This document shows, in pieces, positions 55,831 to 64,000 of a DNA stretch of 64,000 bases. Positions within the stretch are counted from its first letter, which is position 1, and the number at the start of each line of letters is the position of its first letter. Location of the stretch: contig NZ_LRUJ01000004.1 in the NCBI RefSeq assembly GCF_001548475.1, forward strand, positions 1-64,000, in the 5' to 3' direction. The notes under the pieces are model-generated. The model did not search any database. It saw only the letters and a list, made by a program, of their open reading frames with translations, and was not told the origin of the DNA. The translations under genes and the position numbers were made by a program. The stretch is from Bordetella hinzii LMG 13501. GTDB lineage: Bacteria; Pseudomonadota; Gammaproteobacteria; Burkholderiales; Burkholderiaceae_B.

Positions 55831-56021
55831 AGGAACTCCTGACATTAATCTGAATGACGGGCGGATATTGCCGTAGCGCCGAATCCCGCGTCAATTGAGG
55901 GTTTGCGCGCATAGGGGCCCAGTATTCACCACTATCGTGAAATCTGGGGACATATGAATATCACGGCAGGGAATATGCCAGGGGGCCGCCGCCTCGGCCC
56001 GTGCCGAGCCCGCCCGGACGG

Positions 56022-56957
56022 CTACAGCAGGCCGCGGCGCCGGTCCCGCAGATAGAGCAGATAGCCCAGCGGCCACATGAGCCAGACGAGCAGCCGGCCC
56101 GCGGGGTGAGTCAGACGGTGGCTGCCGACGGCGGTCTCGCGGCCCGAGTGGGCCAGCAGCAGCCGAAAACGGGTGTAGCGCGCCGCCGCCATCAAAAACC
56201 CCTTGGGCCGGAAGCGGAACATTCCGGTGTGGTGTTGCAGCATGTCCCAGGCCAGCAGGTACAGGCCTTGGGCATTGCCGCGCAGCGAGACCGCGCTCTG
56301 GCTCAGGCCATCGGCCGAGTCATGGTAGATGCGGACCACGCGGTTGATGAAACGGCTGCGGTAGCCCTGCCGGGCGATCGCCCACCACACCAGGCTTTCC
56401 GGCACGAAGCCGGGGACCTCTTGCGGAAACGGAAAGCGCCGCAGGACATCGGCGCGCATGCAGCCGAATTTCTCGCCCTGGATGCGCTGGCGGAAGTACA
56501 TGTCCACGGCATTGCTGTCAAAGACATCGGCGGGAAAGCGGTCGCCCACGATGCTGCCGTCCGGGCGGGCGCACAGGCCCGTGACCGCCACGAAACGCTC
56601 GCGCTCGGCCTCGGGGATGGCACGCCAGGCCTCGTCGAGGATCGCCAGCGCGTCCGGGGTCATTTCGTCGTCGCTGTCCAGGGCCACGATGAGTTCGCCG
56701 CGGGCCTCGCGCACGCCGCGGTTGAAAGCGGTTTTCTTGTGCTGGTTTTTCTGCCAGACGTAGCGGATGGGAAAGGCGGCGCGCGCCTGCCATTCGCCGA
56801 TGATCTGGTGGGTGTTGTCGGTCGAGCCGTCATCGACGACCAGCCATTCGAAATCGCGGAAGGTCTGCCCGGCTAGGGACTGGTAGACACGATGCAGCGT
56901 GGCCGCCCTGTTGTAGGTCGGTGTGAGCACCGTAAAGCGGTAATTGGGTTTGTTCAT
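56022..56957 (-). CDS. Family 2 glycosyltransferase
   Basis: A 311-residue protein with a GT-A fold: FTVLTPTYNRAATLHRVYQSL, WLVVDDGSTDNTHQII, and ALDSDDEMTPDALAILDEAW, the DxD-type metal/nucleotide-sugar site. A C-terminal hydrophobic, basic segment (LLVWLMWPLGYLLYL) may tether it to the membrane. The acceptor and sugar donor are unknown; cell-surface glycan or glycolipid synthesis is likely. It stands alone, with the LysR gene divergent. Confidence 0.88.
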   Translation of the reverse strand: MNKPNYRFTVLTPTYNRAATLHRVYQSLAGQTFRDFEWLVVDDGSTDNTHQIIGEWQARAAFPIRYVWQKNQHKKTAFNRGVREARGELIVALDSDDEMTPDALAILDEAWRAIPEAERERFVAVTGLCARPDGSIVGDRFPADVFDSNAVDMYFRQRIQGEKFGCMRADVLRRFPFPQEVPGFVPESLVWWAIARQGYRSRFINRVVRIYHDSADGLSQSAVSLRGNAQGLYLLAWDMLQHHTGMFRFRPKGFLMAAARYTRFRLLLAHSGRETAVGSHRLTHPAGRLLVWLMWPLGYLLYLRDRRRGLL

Positions 56958-57149
56958 GCGTTCTGGCCTGTCGCCAAACTATGCCGCGCTCCGCCTGCAA
57001 TAGTCATCAACGCCGCAGTTTAGGAGAGAAAAACCCTAAATTCGTGCCAAAAAACCCATAATTGAAATCGAATATATCACCGCGCCGCGGCTGCGCCCGG
57101 CTTGCGCGGGGTACACTTTGCCCTCGCGGACCTCTGCAAGCGCCCACTC

Positions 57150-58217
57150 ATGGAACCGAACACCGTCCAGCTCAACGACATCGCCCTGTTCGTCGAAGTC
57201 GCCAAGCGCAAAAGCTTCAGCCTGGCGGCCAGGGCCCTGCATATGCCGACCTCGACCCTGTCGCGGCGCATCGGCCAGCTGGAACGCGCCATCGGACTGC
57301 GCCTGATCAACCGCAATACCCGGCGGCTGGAACTCACCGATGCGGGCTCCATCTATCTGCGCCGCTGCCAGGGCCTGATCGACGAGGCGCGCCTGGCGCA
57401 GGAACAGCTGCTGTCGCTGTCCAGCAAGCCCAAGGGGCGGCTGAGCATCTCCATGCCCTACAGCCTGGCCATCTGGCTGCTGCCGACCTCGCTGCGCGCC
57501 TTCATGGACGCCTATCCCGACCTGGAATGCGAGTTCGACCTCAACATGAAATCGACGGCGGATTCGCAGGGCGAGCCCTTCGACATCATGCTGCGCTTCG
57601 GGCGCGACGGCAGCGACTTCCATGACGACAACGCCGCCGTGATCGATGAGATCATCCGGCTGGAGAACTATCTCTACGCCTCGGACGAATATCTGGCCCA
57701 GCACGGCGAGCCGCGCACGCCGGCCGACCTGGTCGACCACCAATGCCTGCGCACCGCCATCGACGAAGCGCATTCCTTCTGGATTCTCACCAACGGCAAG
57801 CATACCGAGCGCGTGGAAATCGGCGGCCACCTCGCCGGCAACAACATCAGTGTCATGGGCACGCTATCCGGCCTCGGCCTGGGCATCGCCCGCCTGCCCT
57901 TCTGCCAGGCGCTCGATCCCATCATCGAGCGGCACTCGCTCAGGCGCGTGCTGCCGCACTGGCAGGTGCAACCGATCTCGATCTACGGGCACTTCCCGCA
58001 ACAGATCCTGCCGGCCAAGACCCGTGCCTTCATGGATTTCATCCGCCCGCAGCTGGGCCCGGCGGGCAGCCTGCCGCCGGCCAGTCCGCTGGCCGCGGCC
58101 GACGATGAAAGCGATGCGGCCGACGCCGACATGCTGCTTGCCGAAGGCCCGCAGGCGGCGCTGCCGGCGCCGAAACGCCGCGGCCGGCCGCGCGCGCCGG
58201 ATTCTTCGGCGCACTGA
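57150..58217 (+). CDS. LysR-type regulator with C-terminal AT-hook-like tail
   Basis: The 355-residue regulator has the LysR N-terminal helix-turn-helix (LNDIALFVEVAKRKSFSLAARALHMPTSTLSRRIGQLE) and an effector-binding domain through residue 300. A tail of about 45 residues follows, rich in Ala, Asp and Pro, with PKRRGRPRAP (residues 341-350). RGRP flanked by basic residues is the AT-hook core for minor-groove binding. The ATG at 57150 starts the conserved domain. It is divergent from the glycosyltransferase gene and convergent with the GntR gene. Confidence 0.88.
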   Translation: MEPNTVQLNDIALFVEVAKRKSFSLAARALHMPTSTLSRRIGQLERAIGLRLINRNTRRLELTDAGSIYLRRCQGLIDEARLAQEQLLSLSSKPKGRLSISMPYSLAIWLLPTSLRAFMDAYPDLECEFDLNMKSTADSQGEPFDIMLRFGRDGSDFHDDNAAVIDEIIRLENYLYASDEYLAQHGEPRTPADLVDHQCLRTAIDEAHSFWILTNGKHTERVEIGGHLAGNNISVMGTLSGLGLGIARLPFCQALDPIIERHSLRRVLPHWQVQPISIYGHFPQQILPAKTRAFMDFIRPQLGPAGSLPPASPLAAADDESDAADADMLLAEGPQAALPAPKRRGRPRAPDSSAH

Positions 58218-58240
58218 ACCGGGCCGGCGCGCCGGCCTCC

Positions 58241-58939
58241 TCAGAGATAGTCTTTGTAGCGGCGGATGTAGTCGCGCGCGCTCTGGTTGAGCTCGCGCAC
58301 GCAGCGGTCGGCCGCATCCACGTCATTGCGCACCATGGCCGCCAGCAGGCCGCGATACTGCTTGATGCCCATTTCGGCGCGGCCCGGCAACAAGGCCACG
58401 CGGCGCATCGTCACCTGGGTGCGCTCGTAGATGCGTTCGATCAGGTCGCTGAGCACCGCATTGCCGGCCAGCTCGTTCAGGCGGTTGCGAAAGCGCGCGA
58501 TGGTGTCGACGTGGGCTTCGATGTCGCCCTGGCGCAGGCTGTCCTCGAACTGGCTGCCCAGCATTTCCTGCAGCTGGGCATAGTCTTCGGGCGTGGCGTT
58601 TTCCATGGCCAGCCGCACCGACAGGCCATCCAGGGCTTCGCGCACCTGGTAGAGGCGATAGGTGGTTTCCATGTCGACCGGCACCACCACGGCGCCCTTG
58701 TTGGGCACACGCTCGATCAGGCCCCGGTCTTCGAGCGTGGCCAGCACTTCGCGCGCCTTGGCGCGCGGGATGTCATAGGCCTGCGCCAACTCTTCCTCGG
58801 GCAGCCGCGAGCCGGGCAGCAAGGCCTGCGAGGCGATACGCCGTCGCACATCCAGCACGACCGCCTGCGTCGAGGCCATGGGTTTGCGCTCTTTGGCTGG
58901 GCCGGTTTCCGGCTTGGTTTTCTTGGAGGAAGTGGCCAT
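58241..58939 (-). CDS. GntR-family regulator (FCD/FadR type)
   Basis: A 232-residue regulator with a basic N-terminal extension, a GntR winged helix (VVLDVRRRIASQALLPGSRLPEEELAQAYDIPRAKAREVLATLEDRGLIERVPNKGAVVVP) and a helical FCD effector domain with metal-ligand-like residues (E, H and N in YRLYQVREALDGLSVRLAM and FRNRLNELAG). It is divergent from the aminotransferase operon. A palindromic site lies between them at 59002-59015. The likely role is repression of itself and the operon, relieved by a small acid. Confidence 0.9.
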   Translation of the reverse strand: MATSSKKTKPETGPAKERKPMASTQAVVLDVRRRIASQALLPGSRLPEEELAQAYDIPRAKAREVLATLEDRGLIERVPNKGAVVVPVDMETTYRLYQVREALDGLSVRLAMENATPEDYAQLQEMLGSQFEDSLRQGDIEAHVDTIARFRNRLNELAGNAVLSDLIERIYERTQVTMRRVALLPGRAEMGIKQYRGLLAAMVRNDVDAADRCVRELNQSARDYIRRYKDYL

Positions 58940-59001
58940 GTGGGCGGGCACATCAAGGGTCGGGTGAGGGACGGTTCATGATAGCACCGAATCGCGTCCA
59001 C

Positions 59002-59015
59002 GATTGTACACAATC
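59002..59015. promoter_or_regulatory. Palindromic GntR-type operator in the divergent promoter region
   Basis: GATTGTACACAATC is a 6-2-6 inverted repeat with the TTGT-ACAA core common to FCD-type GntR operators. On the minus strand it contains TACAAT, a plausible -10 of gntR, so binding would shut off the regulator gene. A weaker related sequence (TTGACACAA) lies at about 59040-59050 on the operon side. The gntR start is 62 bases away and the operon start 100 bases away. Confidence 0.6.
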
Positions 59016-59115
59016 ATGAATTTTATTTTGCACATCATAGTTGACACAATGGATTGCACAGGCGCAAGATACGCCGCATCGCATCGCCCGACGCTTTTTC
59101 TCGAAGGAGAATGCC

Positions 59116-60444
59116 TTGCCATCCGCCACGCCAGCGTCCCTGCCGGGACCCCTGTGTCAGCAGTATCAACAGCAGCGCGAGCAGTTCGTCGCCCGGGGCG
59201 TGGCCAATGGCCCGCCCGTCTTTGCCCGCCAGGCCGCCGGCGCCGAGGTGACCGATCTCGACGGCAATACCTTTCTGGACTTCGCCGGAGGCATCGGCAC
59301 CCTGAACGTCGGCCATGCCCACCCCGACGTAGTCGAGGCGGTCAAGCGCCAGGCCGACGCCTTTCTGCATACCTGCTTCAATATCGTGATGTATCCGGGC
59401 TACATCGACTTGGCCCGGACCCTGGCAAGCAAGCTGCCCGGCGAGGGCCCCAAGAAGGTGATGCTGCAAAGCACGGGCGCCGAAGCGGTGGAGAACGCCG
59501 TGAAGATCGCCCGCCGCGCCACGGGCCGCCAGGCCATCGTGGCCTTCGAGGGCGCTTTTCATGGCCGCACCAATATGGCCCTGGCGCTCACCGCCAAGGC
59601 GCCGGCCTATAAGACTGGCTTCGGCCCGCTGGCCAGCGAGGTCTATCGCGCGCCCTTCCCCGTGGTCTACCGCGGCGGCGCGGACGAGGAAACCGTGGCC
59701 CGCCAGGCCTATGAGCGCTTCGAGCGCATGGTGGAGACCGAGATCGGCGCCACGCAGGTCGCCGCCGTCATCATCGAGCCGCTGCAAGGCGAAGGCGGTT
59801 TCCATGCCGCGCCGGCCAGCTTCATGCGCCGGCTGCGCGAGTTCTGCACCCGCCATGGCATCGTCCTGATCGCCGACGAAATCCAGTCGGGCTTCTGCCG
59901 CACCGGCCGCTGGTTCGCCATCGAGCACAGCGGCGTGGCCGCCGACCTCTACACCCTGGCCAAGTCCATGGGCGGCGGCATGCCCATCGCCGCCGTGGTG
60001 GGCCGTGCCGAGCTGATGGACGCGCCCGATGTGGGCGGCCTGGGCGGCACCTATGCCGGCAATCCGCTGGCCTGCGCCGCCGCGCTGGCCGCCATCGGCG
60101 TGATGGAGCGCGATGACTATGCCGGCCGCGCCGAGGCGCTGGGCCGCCAGCTGGCGGCGCGTTTCGAGGCCTGGAAGCGCGATATCCCCATCGTGGGGGA
60201 TGCGCGCGGCCTGGGCGCCATGCGCGCCGTCGAGATCGTGACCGACAAAGCCTCGCACAAGCCCGACGGGCCGGCCACGGCCCGCATCGTGCAGCGCGCC
60301 TATGAAAACGGCCTCATCCTGGTCAAGGCGGGCTTCCATGGCAATGTACTGCGCTTCCTGGGGCCGCTGAACATGAGCGCCGCGCAGCTGGAGCGCGGCC
60401 TGGACATCCTCGAACGCGCCATCGCCGCCGAGGTGCGCGCATGA
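59116..60444 (+). CDS. Class III PLP-dependent aminotransferase (4-aminobutyrate transaminase-like)
   Basis: The 442-residue enzyme has the class III core: FLDFAGGIGTLNVGHAHPDVVEAVKRQ, VMLQSTGAEAVENAVKIARR, IIEPLQGEGGFHAAP, and LIADEIQSGFCRTGRWFAIEH, then the lysine-containing LYTLAKSMGGGMPIAAVVG that forms the Schiff base. Closest to GabT-like enzymes acting on omega-amino acids. The start is a TTG at 59116, because AGGAG lies six bases upstream, an earlier in-frame start has no ribosome site, and a nearby ATG is out of frame. It leads the GntR-controlled operon and its stop overlaps the next start. Confidence 0.9.
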   Translation: MPSATPASLPGPLCQQYQQQREQFVARGVANGPPVFARQAAGAEVTDLDGNTFLDFAGGIGTLNVGHAHPDVVEAVKRQADAFLHTCFNIVMYPGYIDLARTLASKLPGEGPKKVMLQSTGAEAVENAVKIARRATGRQAIVAFEGAFHGRTNMALALTAKAPAYKTGFGPLASEVYRAPFPVVYRGGADEETVARQAYERFERMVETEIGATQVAAVIIEPLQGEGGFHAAPASFMRRLREFCTRHGIVLIADEIQSGFCRTGRWFAIEHSGVAADLYTLAKSMGGGMPIAAVVGRAELMDAPDVGGLGGTYAGNPLACAAALAAIGVMERDDYAGRAEALGRQLAARFEAWKRDIPIVGDARGLGAMRAVEIVTDKASHKPDGPATARIVQRAYENGLILVKAGFHGNVLRFLGPLNMSAAQLERGLDILERAIAAEVRA

Positions 60445-61421
60445 ACACCCTGCTGAAGCTGGACAATGCGCGCAAGGTCGTGCGCCTGCTGGGCGACACG
60501 CGCCCCGGGATGAATGTGCTGGTGCTGTACGACTTCTATACCGAACACAACGTGCAGCCGCTGGCCATCGCGCTCAATGAGTGCGGCGCCGTCCCGCACC
60601 TGCTGCAGGTGCCGGGCAGCCGCCAGCACGGCCGTCCTTTCTCGGGCATCGTGGCCGAGGCCATGTGCAGCGCCGACCTGGTCATCGCCCTGACCCGCGC
60701 CAACGCCGCCCATACCGAGGCGCGCCAAAAGGCCACGCGCGCCGGCGTGGGCGTGATCGTGCTGCCTGAATCCGACCTGCCCGACTTCTTCATGGCCGAG
60801 GGCTGGAATGCCGACTTCCAGGCCCTGCGCCCGCAGATCCAGGGACTGGCCGACGCGCTGACCCGCGCCGACACCGCGCGCGTGACCAGCGCGGCGGGCA
60901 CCGACATCACCATGAGCATCGCCGGCCGCCGGGGCCGGGCGCTGCACGGTTTTGCCAATACCGAGGACATCTCGGCCGGCTACTGCCTGGAATCCAGCCT
61001 GGCGCCGGTCGAGGGCACGGCCGAAGGCGTGATCGTGGTCAATGCCAGCATCCCCGGCGTGTCGCTCATCCGCGACGAGCCGGTGCGCATCGTCTACGAG
61101 CGCGGCATGGCCGTCTCCATCGAGGGCGGCGCCGAGGCGCGCAAATTCCGCGAACTGCTTGCCGGCTTCAACGATCCGCTGGTCTACAACCTGGGCGAAC
61201 TGGGCGTGGGCATGAACCCCTGCTGCCAGCTGGACGGCACCATGCTGTCCGATGAGAGCGTCTACGGCTCCATCCAGCTCGCGCTGGGCACCAGCGCCTA
61301 TATCGGCGGAACCGTCAAGGCCGCGGCTCACTACGACACCATCGTCACCGACGCCCAGCTCTGGCTGGACGGCCGGCTGGTGCTCGACGGCACCACGCTC
61401 AAGCTCGGAGAAGCGCCATGA
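60441..61421 (+). CDS. M29 aminopeptidase-like / 2,5-dihydroxypyridine dioxygenase-like protein
   Basis: The 326-residue protein fits the M29/NicX fold family. Conserved sites include APVEGTAEG (E191), GELGVGMNP (E253), LSDESVYG (E272) and H297-x-D299 in AHYDT. The usual histidine of the GT-H-ALG motif is glutamine here (Q279 in GSIQLALG), so the metal site differs from canonical members. It overlaps the aminotransferase stop by four bases. It could be an aminopeptidase, a ring-cleaving dioxygenase relative or a different enzyme. Confidence 0.75.
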   Translation: MNTLLKLDNARKVVRLLGDTRPGMNVLVLYDFYTEHNVQPLAIALNECGAVPHLLQVPGSRQHGRPFSGIVAEAMCSADLVIALTRANAAHTEARQKATRAGVGVIVLPESDLPDFFMAEGWNADFQALRPQIQGLADALTRADTARVTSAAGTDITMSIAGRRGRALHGFANTEDISAGYCLESSLAPVEGTAEGVIVVNASIPGVSLIRDEPVRIVYERGMAVSIEGGAEARKFRELLAGFNDPLVYNLGELGVGMNPCCQLDGTMLSDESVYGSIQLALGTSAYIGGTVKAAAHYDTIVTDAQLWLDGRLVLDGTTLKLGEAP

Positions 61422-62191
61422 GCATACGTCTCGAACGCGGCGAACATGGCATCGCCACCGTGCTGATGGACCGGCCCGCCAAGCGCAATGCCTTCACGCT
61501 GCAGATGTACCGCGAGTTCGGCGAGGTTTTCGACCAGCTCAACGCCGACGACAGCGTGCGCTGCATCGTGGTGCGCGGCGCCGGCGGCGCCTTCTGCGCC
61601 GGCAGCGACATCGGCGGCTTTGACGAGAGCCGCAGCGGCGCGGCCCAGGCGCGCGAGTACGCCGAATTCACCTTGGCGATGACCGACCGGCTCAAGCTCA
61701 CGCCGCATCCGACCGTGGCCTGCATCGAGGGCGCCTGCGTAGGCGGCGGCCTGGAGATCGCCGCCATGTGCGACATCCGCGTGGCCGGCCGCAGCGCGCG
61801 CTTCGGCGTGCCCATCAACCGCATCGGCCTGACGCTGGACTATCGCGAGCTGGCCGATCTCCTGGCCTTGCTGGGCGGGACGCGCACGCTGGAGATCTTG
61901 CTGGAAGGCGGCATCTTCGGCGCCGACGAAGCCCTGAGCAAAGGCCTTGTGACGCGCGTGGTGGATGACGACGTGGTGGCCGGCCAGGCCTATGCGGCCG
62001 CCCGCCGCGTCGCCGCCGGCGCGCCCCTGGTCAACCGCTGGCATAAGCAGTTCGTGCGCCGCCTGCAGGCCGGCGGCGAGCTGGCCGAGGCCGAGCTGGC
62101 CCAGGCCTACGCCTGTTTTGACACCGAGGATTACCGCAAGGGCCAGCGCGCCTTCCTGAACAAGGAAAAGCCGGTCTTCGCCGGACGCTGA
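61418..62191 (+). CDS. Enoyl-CoA hydratase/isomerase family protein
   Basis: A 257-residue crotonase-fold protein: GIATVLMDRPAKRNAFTLQM, VRGAGGAFCAGSDIGGFDE (oxyanion-hole loop) and ACIEGACVGGGLEIAAMCDIRVAG. The usual catalytic glutamate positions in the second part are LDYRELADL and similar, but I cannot assign the reaction type. It overlaps the M29-like gene by four bases and is followed 11 bases later by the CoA-transferase, so it probably acts on a CoA thioester. Confidence 0.9.
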   Translation: MSIRLERGEHGIATVLMDRPAKRNAFTLQMYREFGEVFDQLNADDSVRCIVVRGAGGAFCAGSDIGGFDESRSGAAQAREYAEFTLAMTDRLKLTPHPTVACIEGACVGGGLEIAAMCDIRVAGRSARFGVPINRIGLTLDYRELADLLALLGGTRTLEILLEGGIFGADEALSKGLVTRVVDDDVVAGQAYAAARRVAAGAPLVNRWHKQFVRRLQAGGELAEAELAQAYACFDTEDYRKGQRAFLNKEKPVFAGR

Positions 62192-62202
62192 AAGGAATGC
62201 AA

Positions 62203-63408
62203 ATGAAGCCAAACACTGCCGCGATGCCGCTGGAAGGCATCAAGATCCTGGATCTGTCGCAGATCATGGCCGGCCCTTATTGCACCATGGTGCTGGCCGA
62301 CCTGGGCGCCGAGGTCATCAAGGTGGAAAAGCCCGGCGCGGGCGATGATTCGCGCGAAATGGGTCCCTACGTCAATGGCGAGTCCAGCTGCTTTGCGCAG
62401 ATCAACCGCAACAAGCTGGGCATCTCGCTCAATCTCAAGCGCCCGGAGCTGCGCGAGACCGTGCTGGACATGGTGCGCTGGGCCGATGTGCTGATCGAAA
62501 ACTACCGCGTCGGCGTCGCCCGCTCGCTGGGCCTGGATTACGAGACGCTGAGCCAGGTCAATCCGCGCCTGGTGTATTGCTCCATCTCGGGCTATGGCCA
62601 GACCGGCCCCTACTCGGGCAAGGGCGGCTTCGACCTGGTGGCGCAGGGCATGACGGGCATCATGAGCATGACCGGCGAACCCGACGGCCGCCCGGTGAAG
62701 TCCGGCATCGCCATCTACGACGTGGGCGCGGGCCTGACCGCCGCCTACGCCATCCTGGCCGCCTGCCTGCACCAGCAGCGCACCGGCGAGGGCCAGCACA
62801 TCGACATCTCCCTGGCCGAGTGCGGCCTGCCCTGGTTCATCTGGGAGGCGGCCGCCTATTTCGCCGAGGGCACCGTGCCCAAGGCCACCGGCAGCCGCCA
62901 CCGCGTCTCGGCCCCCTACCAGGCCTTCAATACGGGCGACGGCTACATCATCATCGGCGCGGCCAACCAGCGCACCTGGGAAAGGCTGTGCACCGACGTG
63001 CTGGGCCGCCCCGAACTCATCCGGGACCCGCGCTTCCTGACCAATAGCGACCGCCTGGACAACATCGCCGAACTGGAGCCGCTGCTGGAGGCCGAATTCG
63101 CCCGCGCCGACGCCGCCACCTGGATCGCGCGCTGCGAACAGGCCCAGGTGCCTTGCGGGCCGATCAACGACTTCGGCCAGGCCATGCAGGACCCTCATTA
63201 CGCGGCGCGCGGCATGGTCGAGGAATTGGACCACCCCAAGCTGGGCCGCATGAAAACGGTGGGCATCCCGACCAAGTTCTCGCGCACCCCGGGCCGGCTG
63301 CGCCGCCCGGCCCCGCTGCATGGCCAGCATACCGATGAAGTCCTGAGCCGCTTCGGCGTCCCGCCCGAGCGTATCGCCCTGTGGCGTGAGCTCGGCGTCG
63401 TGCAGTAG
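62203..63408 (+). CDS. Family III CoA-transferase (CaiB/BaiF)
   Basis: A 401-residue CoA-transferase: LEGIKILDLSQIMAGPYCTMVLADLGAEVIKVEKP (CaiB motif), NRNKLGISLNLKRPE, ADVLIENYRVGVARSLG, and LVYCSISGYGQTGPYSGKGGFDLVAQGM containing the likely catalytic aspartate. Family III enzymes move CoA between carboxylates through a mixed-anhydride intermediate. The ATG at 62203 has AAGGA at good spacing; the one at 62197 would have none. Together with the upstream hydratase and aminotransferase it suggests catabolism of an amino acid through a CoA ester. Confidence 0.92.
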   Translation: MKPNTAAMPLEGIKILDLSQIMAGPYCTMVLADLGAEVIKVEKPGAGDDSREMGPYVNGESSCFAQINRNKLGISLNLKRPELRETVLDMVRWADVLIENYRVGVARSLGLDYETLSQVNPRLVYCSISGYGQTGPYSGKGGFDLVAQGMTGIMSMTGEPDGRPVKSGIAIYDVGAGLTAAYAILAACLHQQRTGEGQHIDISLAECGLPWFIWEAAAYFAEGTVPKATGSRHRVSAPYQAFNTGDGYIIIGAANQRTWERLCTDVLGRPELIRDPRFLTNSDRLDNIAELEPLLEAEFARADAATWIARCEQAQVPCGPINDFGQAMQDPHYAARGMVEELDHPKLGRMKTVGIPTKFSRTPGRLRRPAPLHGQHTDEVLSRFGVPPERIALWRELGVVQ

Positions 63409-63534
63409 GACGCTTTTCGCCACCGACCGGTTGCGCCTATGCTGCCGGCACAAGAAGAAGAAGTCCAAGGGGCCGGAGAGTCAGCCGGCATATTCGAAGT
63501 TGATCATCGCGCGCCATGCGCAGAAGGAACGAAT

Positions 63535-64000
63535 ATGAAACTGCAGCAACCCATGAACCGCTCCCGCCGCCGCTTTGTCTCGACCGGCCTGGTGCTGGCC
63601 GGCGCGAGCCTGGCGCCCTGGAGCGTGCGCGCCTCCCAGCCGGCGCAGCCATTCCGCCTGGGCGCCCTGAACTCGATCACGGGCGTGGGCGGGCCCTATG
63701 GCGGCGCCATGCTGGAGGCCATCCGCATCGCCGTCGACGAGGTCAATGCCGCCGGCGGCGCGGCCGGCCGCCAGATCCAGCTCTATGCCGAGGACGACCA
63801 GACCAAGCCGGATGCCGCCGTGCTGGCGGCCAAGAAGCTGATCGAGGTCAACCAGGTCCAGGCCGTGGTCGGCATCTGGCCCTCCTCGGTGGGGCTGGCC
63901 GTCATGCCCATCACCAATAACGCGGGGCTCATCATGATGAACACCTGCGGCGCTCCCGAGATGTTGACCGAAAACCGCAAGGGCCTGACCTGGATGCTGC
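63535..64000 (+). CDS. Branched-chain amino acid-type ABC transporter substrate-binding protein (partial)
   Basis: This coding sequence runs past the window end, giving about 155 residues. It begins with a twin-arginine-type signal (NRSRRRFVSTGLVLAGASLAPW) and continues with the LivK/Peripla_BP_6 pattern: FRLGALNSITGVGGPYGGAMLEAIRIAVDEVNAAGG, ITGVGGPYGG and TNNAGLIMMNTCGAPEML. AAGGA precedes the ATG. It lies 126 bases after the CoA-transferase gene on the same strand, so it may belong to the GntR-controlled catabolic operon as the importer of its substrate. Confidence 0.85.
   Translation, partial: MKLQQPMNRSRRRFVSTGLVLAGASLAPWSVRASQPAQPFRLGALNSITGVGGPYGGAMLEAIRIAVDEVNAAGGAAGRQIQLYAEDDQTKPDAAVLAAKKLIEVNQVQAVVGIWPSSVGLAVMPITNNAGLIMMNTCGAPEMLTENRKGLTWML

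Overview
The window is high-GC, densely packed chromosomal DNA from a betaproteobacterium. The likely family is Alcaligenaceae, with a Bordetella- or Achromobacter-like gene order (aat-bpt-pyrD, dusB-fis-purH-ruvC-ruvA, minCDE). Further support comes from a Bug-type tricarboxylate-binding protein, a phasin, and many LysR, IclR and GntR regulators beside small catabolic operons. I see no phage, insertion sequence, CRISPR array, rRNA or tRNA gene. This reading rests on protein recognition and gene order; no database search was run.

Layout. 0-8.8 kb: tail of a LysR regulator, a Nudix hydrolase, the N-degron transferases aat and bpt, pyrD, a phasin with a clear promoter, a Bug solute-binding protein, an IclR regulator, a CinA-type protein, an EI24 membrane protein and a thioredoxin. 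8.9-17 kb: rhlE, azlCD, a zinc-ribbon protein, an NTF2-like protein, a YheT-type hydrolase, a BepA-type protease, galU and a CtaG-family protein. 17-23.3 kb is a metal-ion region. It holds an mgtA operon with a long leader containing short ORFs, stem-loops and a free-standing ACT-like domain gene, with a porin overlapping its 3' end. Next to it is a CaCA-family antiporter preceded by a yybP-ykoY (Mn2+-sensing) riboswitch. 23.3-35.5 kb is housekeeping: pepP, ubiH, dusB-fis, purH, ruvC-ruvA, ruvB and recQ. 35.5-46 kb: an usher-like lipoprotein, an EnvZ/OmpR-type two-component system, a cydAB-like operon whose subunit I lacks the haem ligands, glnS and minCDE. 46-56 kb: a glycine-zipper lipoprotein, an isochorismatase-type hydrolase, ettA, an EamA transporter, an acidic/His-tailed protein and a five-gene peptide ABC transporter. 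56-64 kb: a glycosyltransferase, a LysR regulator with an AT-hook-like tail, and a GntR-controlled catabolic operon (class III aminotransferase, M29-like protein, enoyl-CoA hydratase, family III CoA-transferase, amino-acid-type binding protein) that runs off the window.

Most notable points: (1) the mgtA leader encodes a 36-residue peptide with a DPEPRWR core that resembles the enterobacterial MgtL leader peptide; (2) the adjacent antiporter is very probably a manganese-responsive exporter; (3) the bd-oxidase-like subunit I has replaced every haem-ligating residue I can align by eye, so it is unlikely to be an ordinary quinol oxidase. These three are the best candidates for undescribed biology here.
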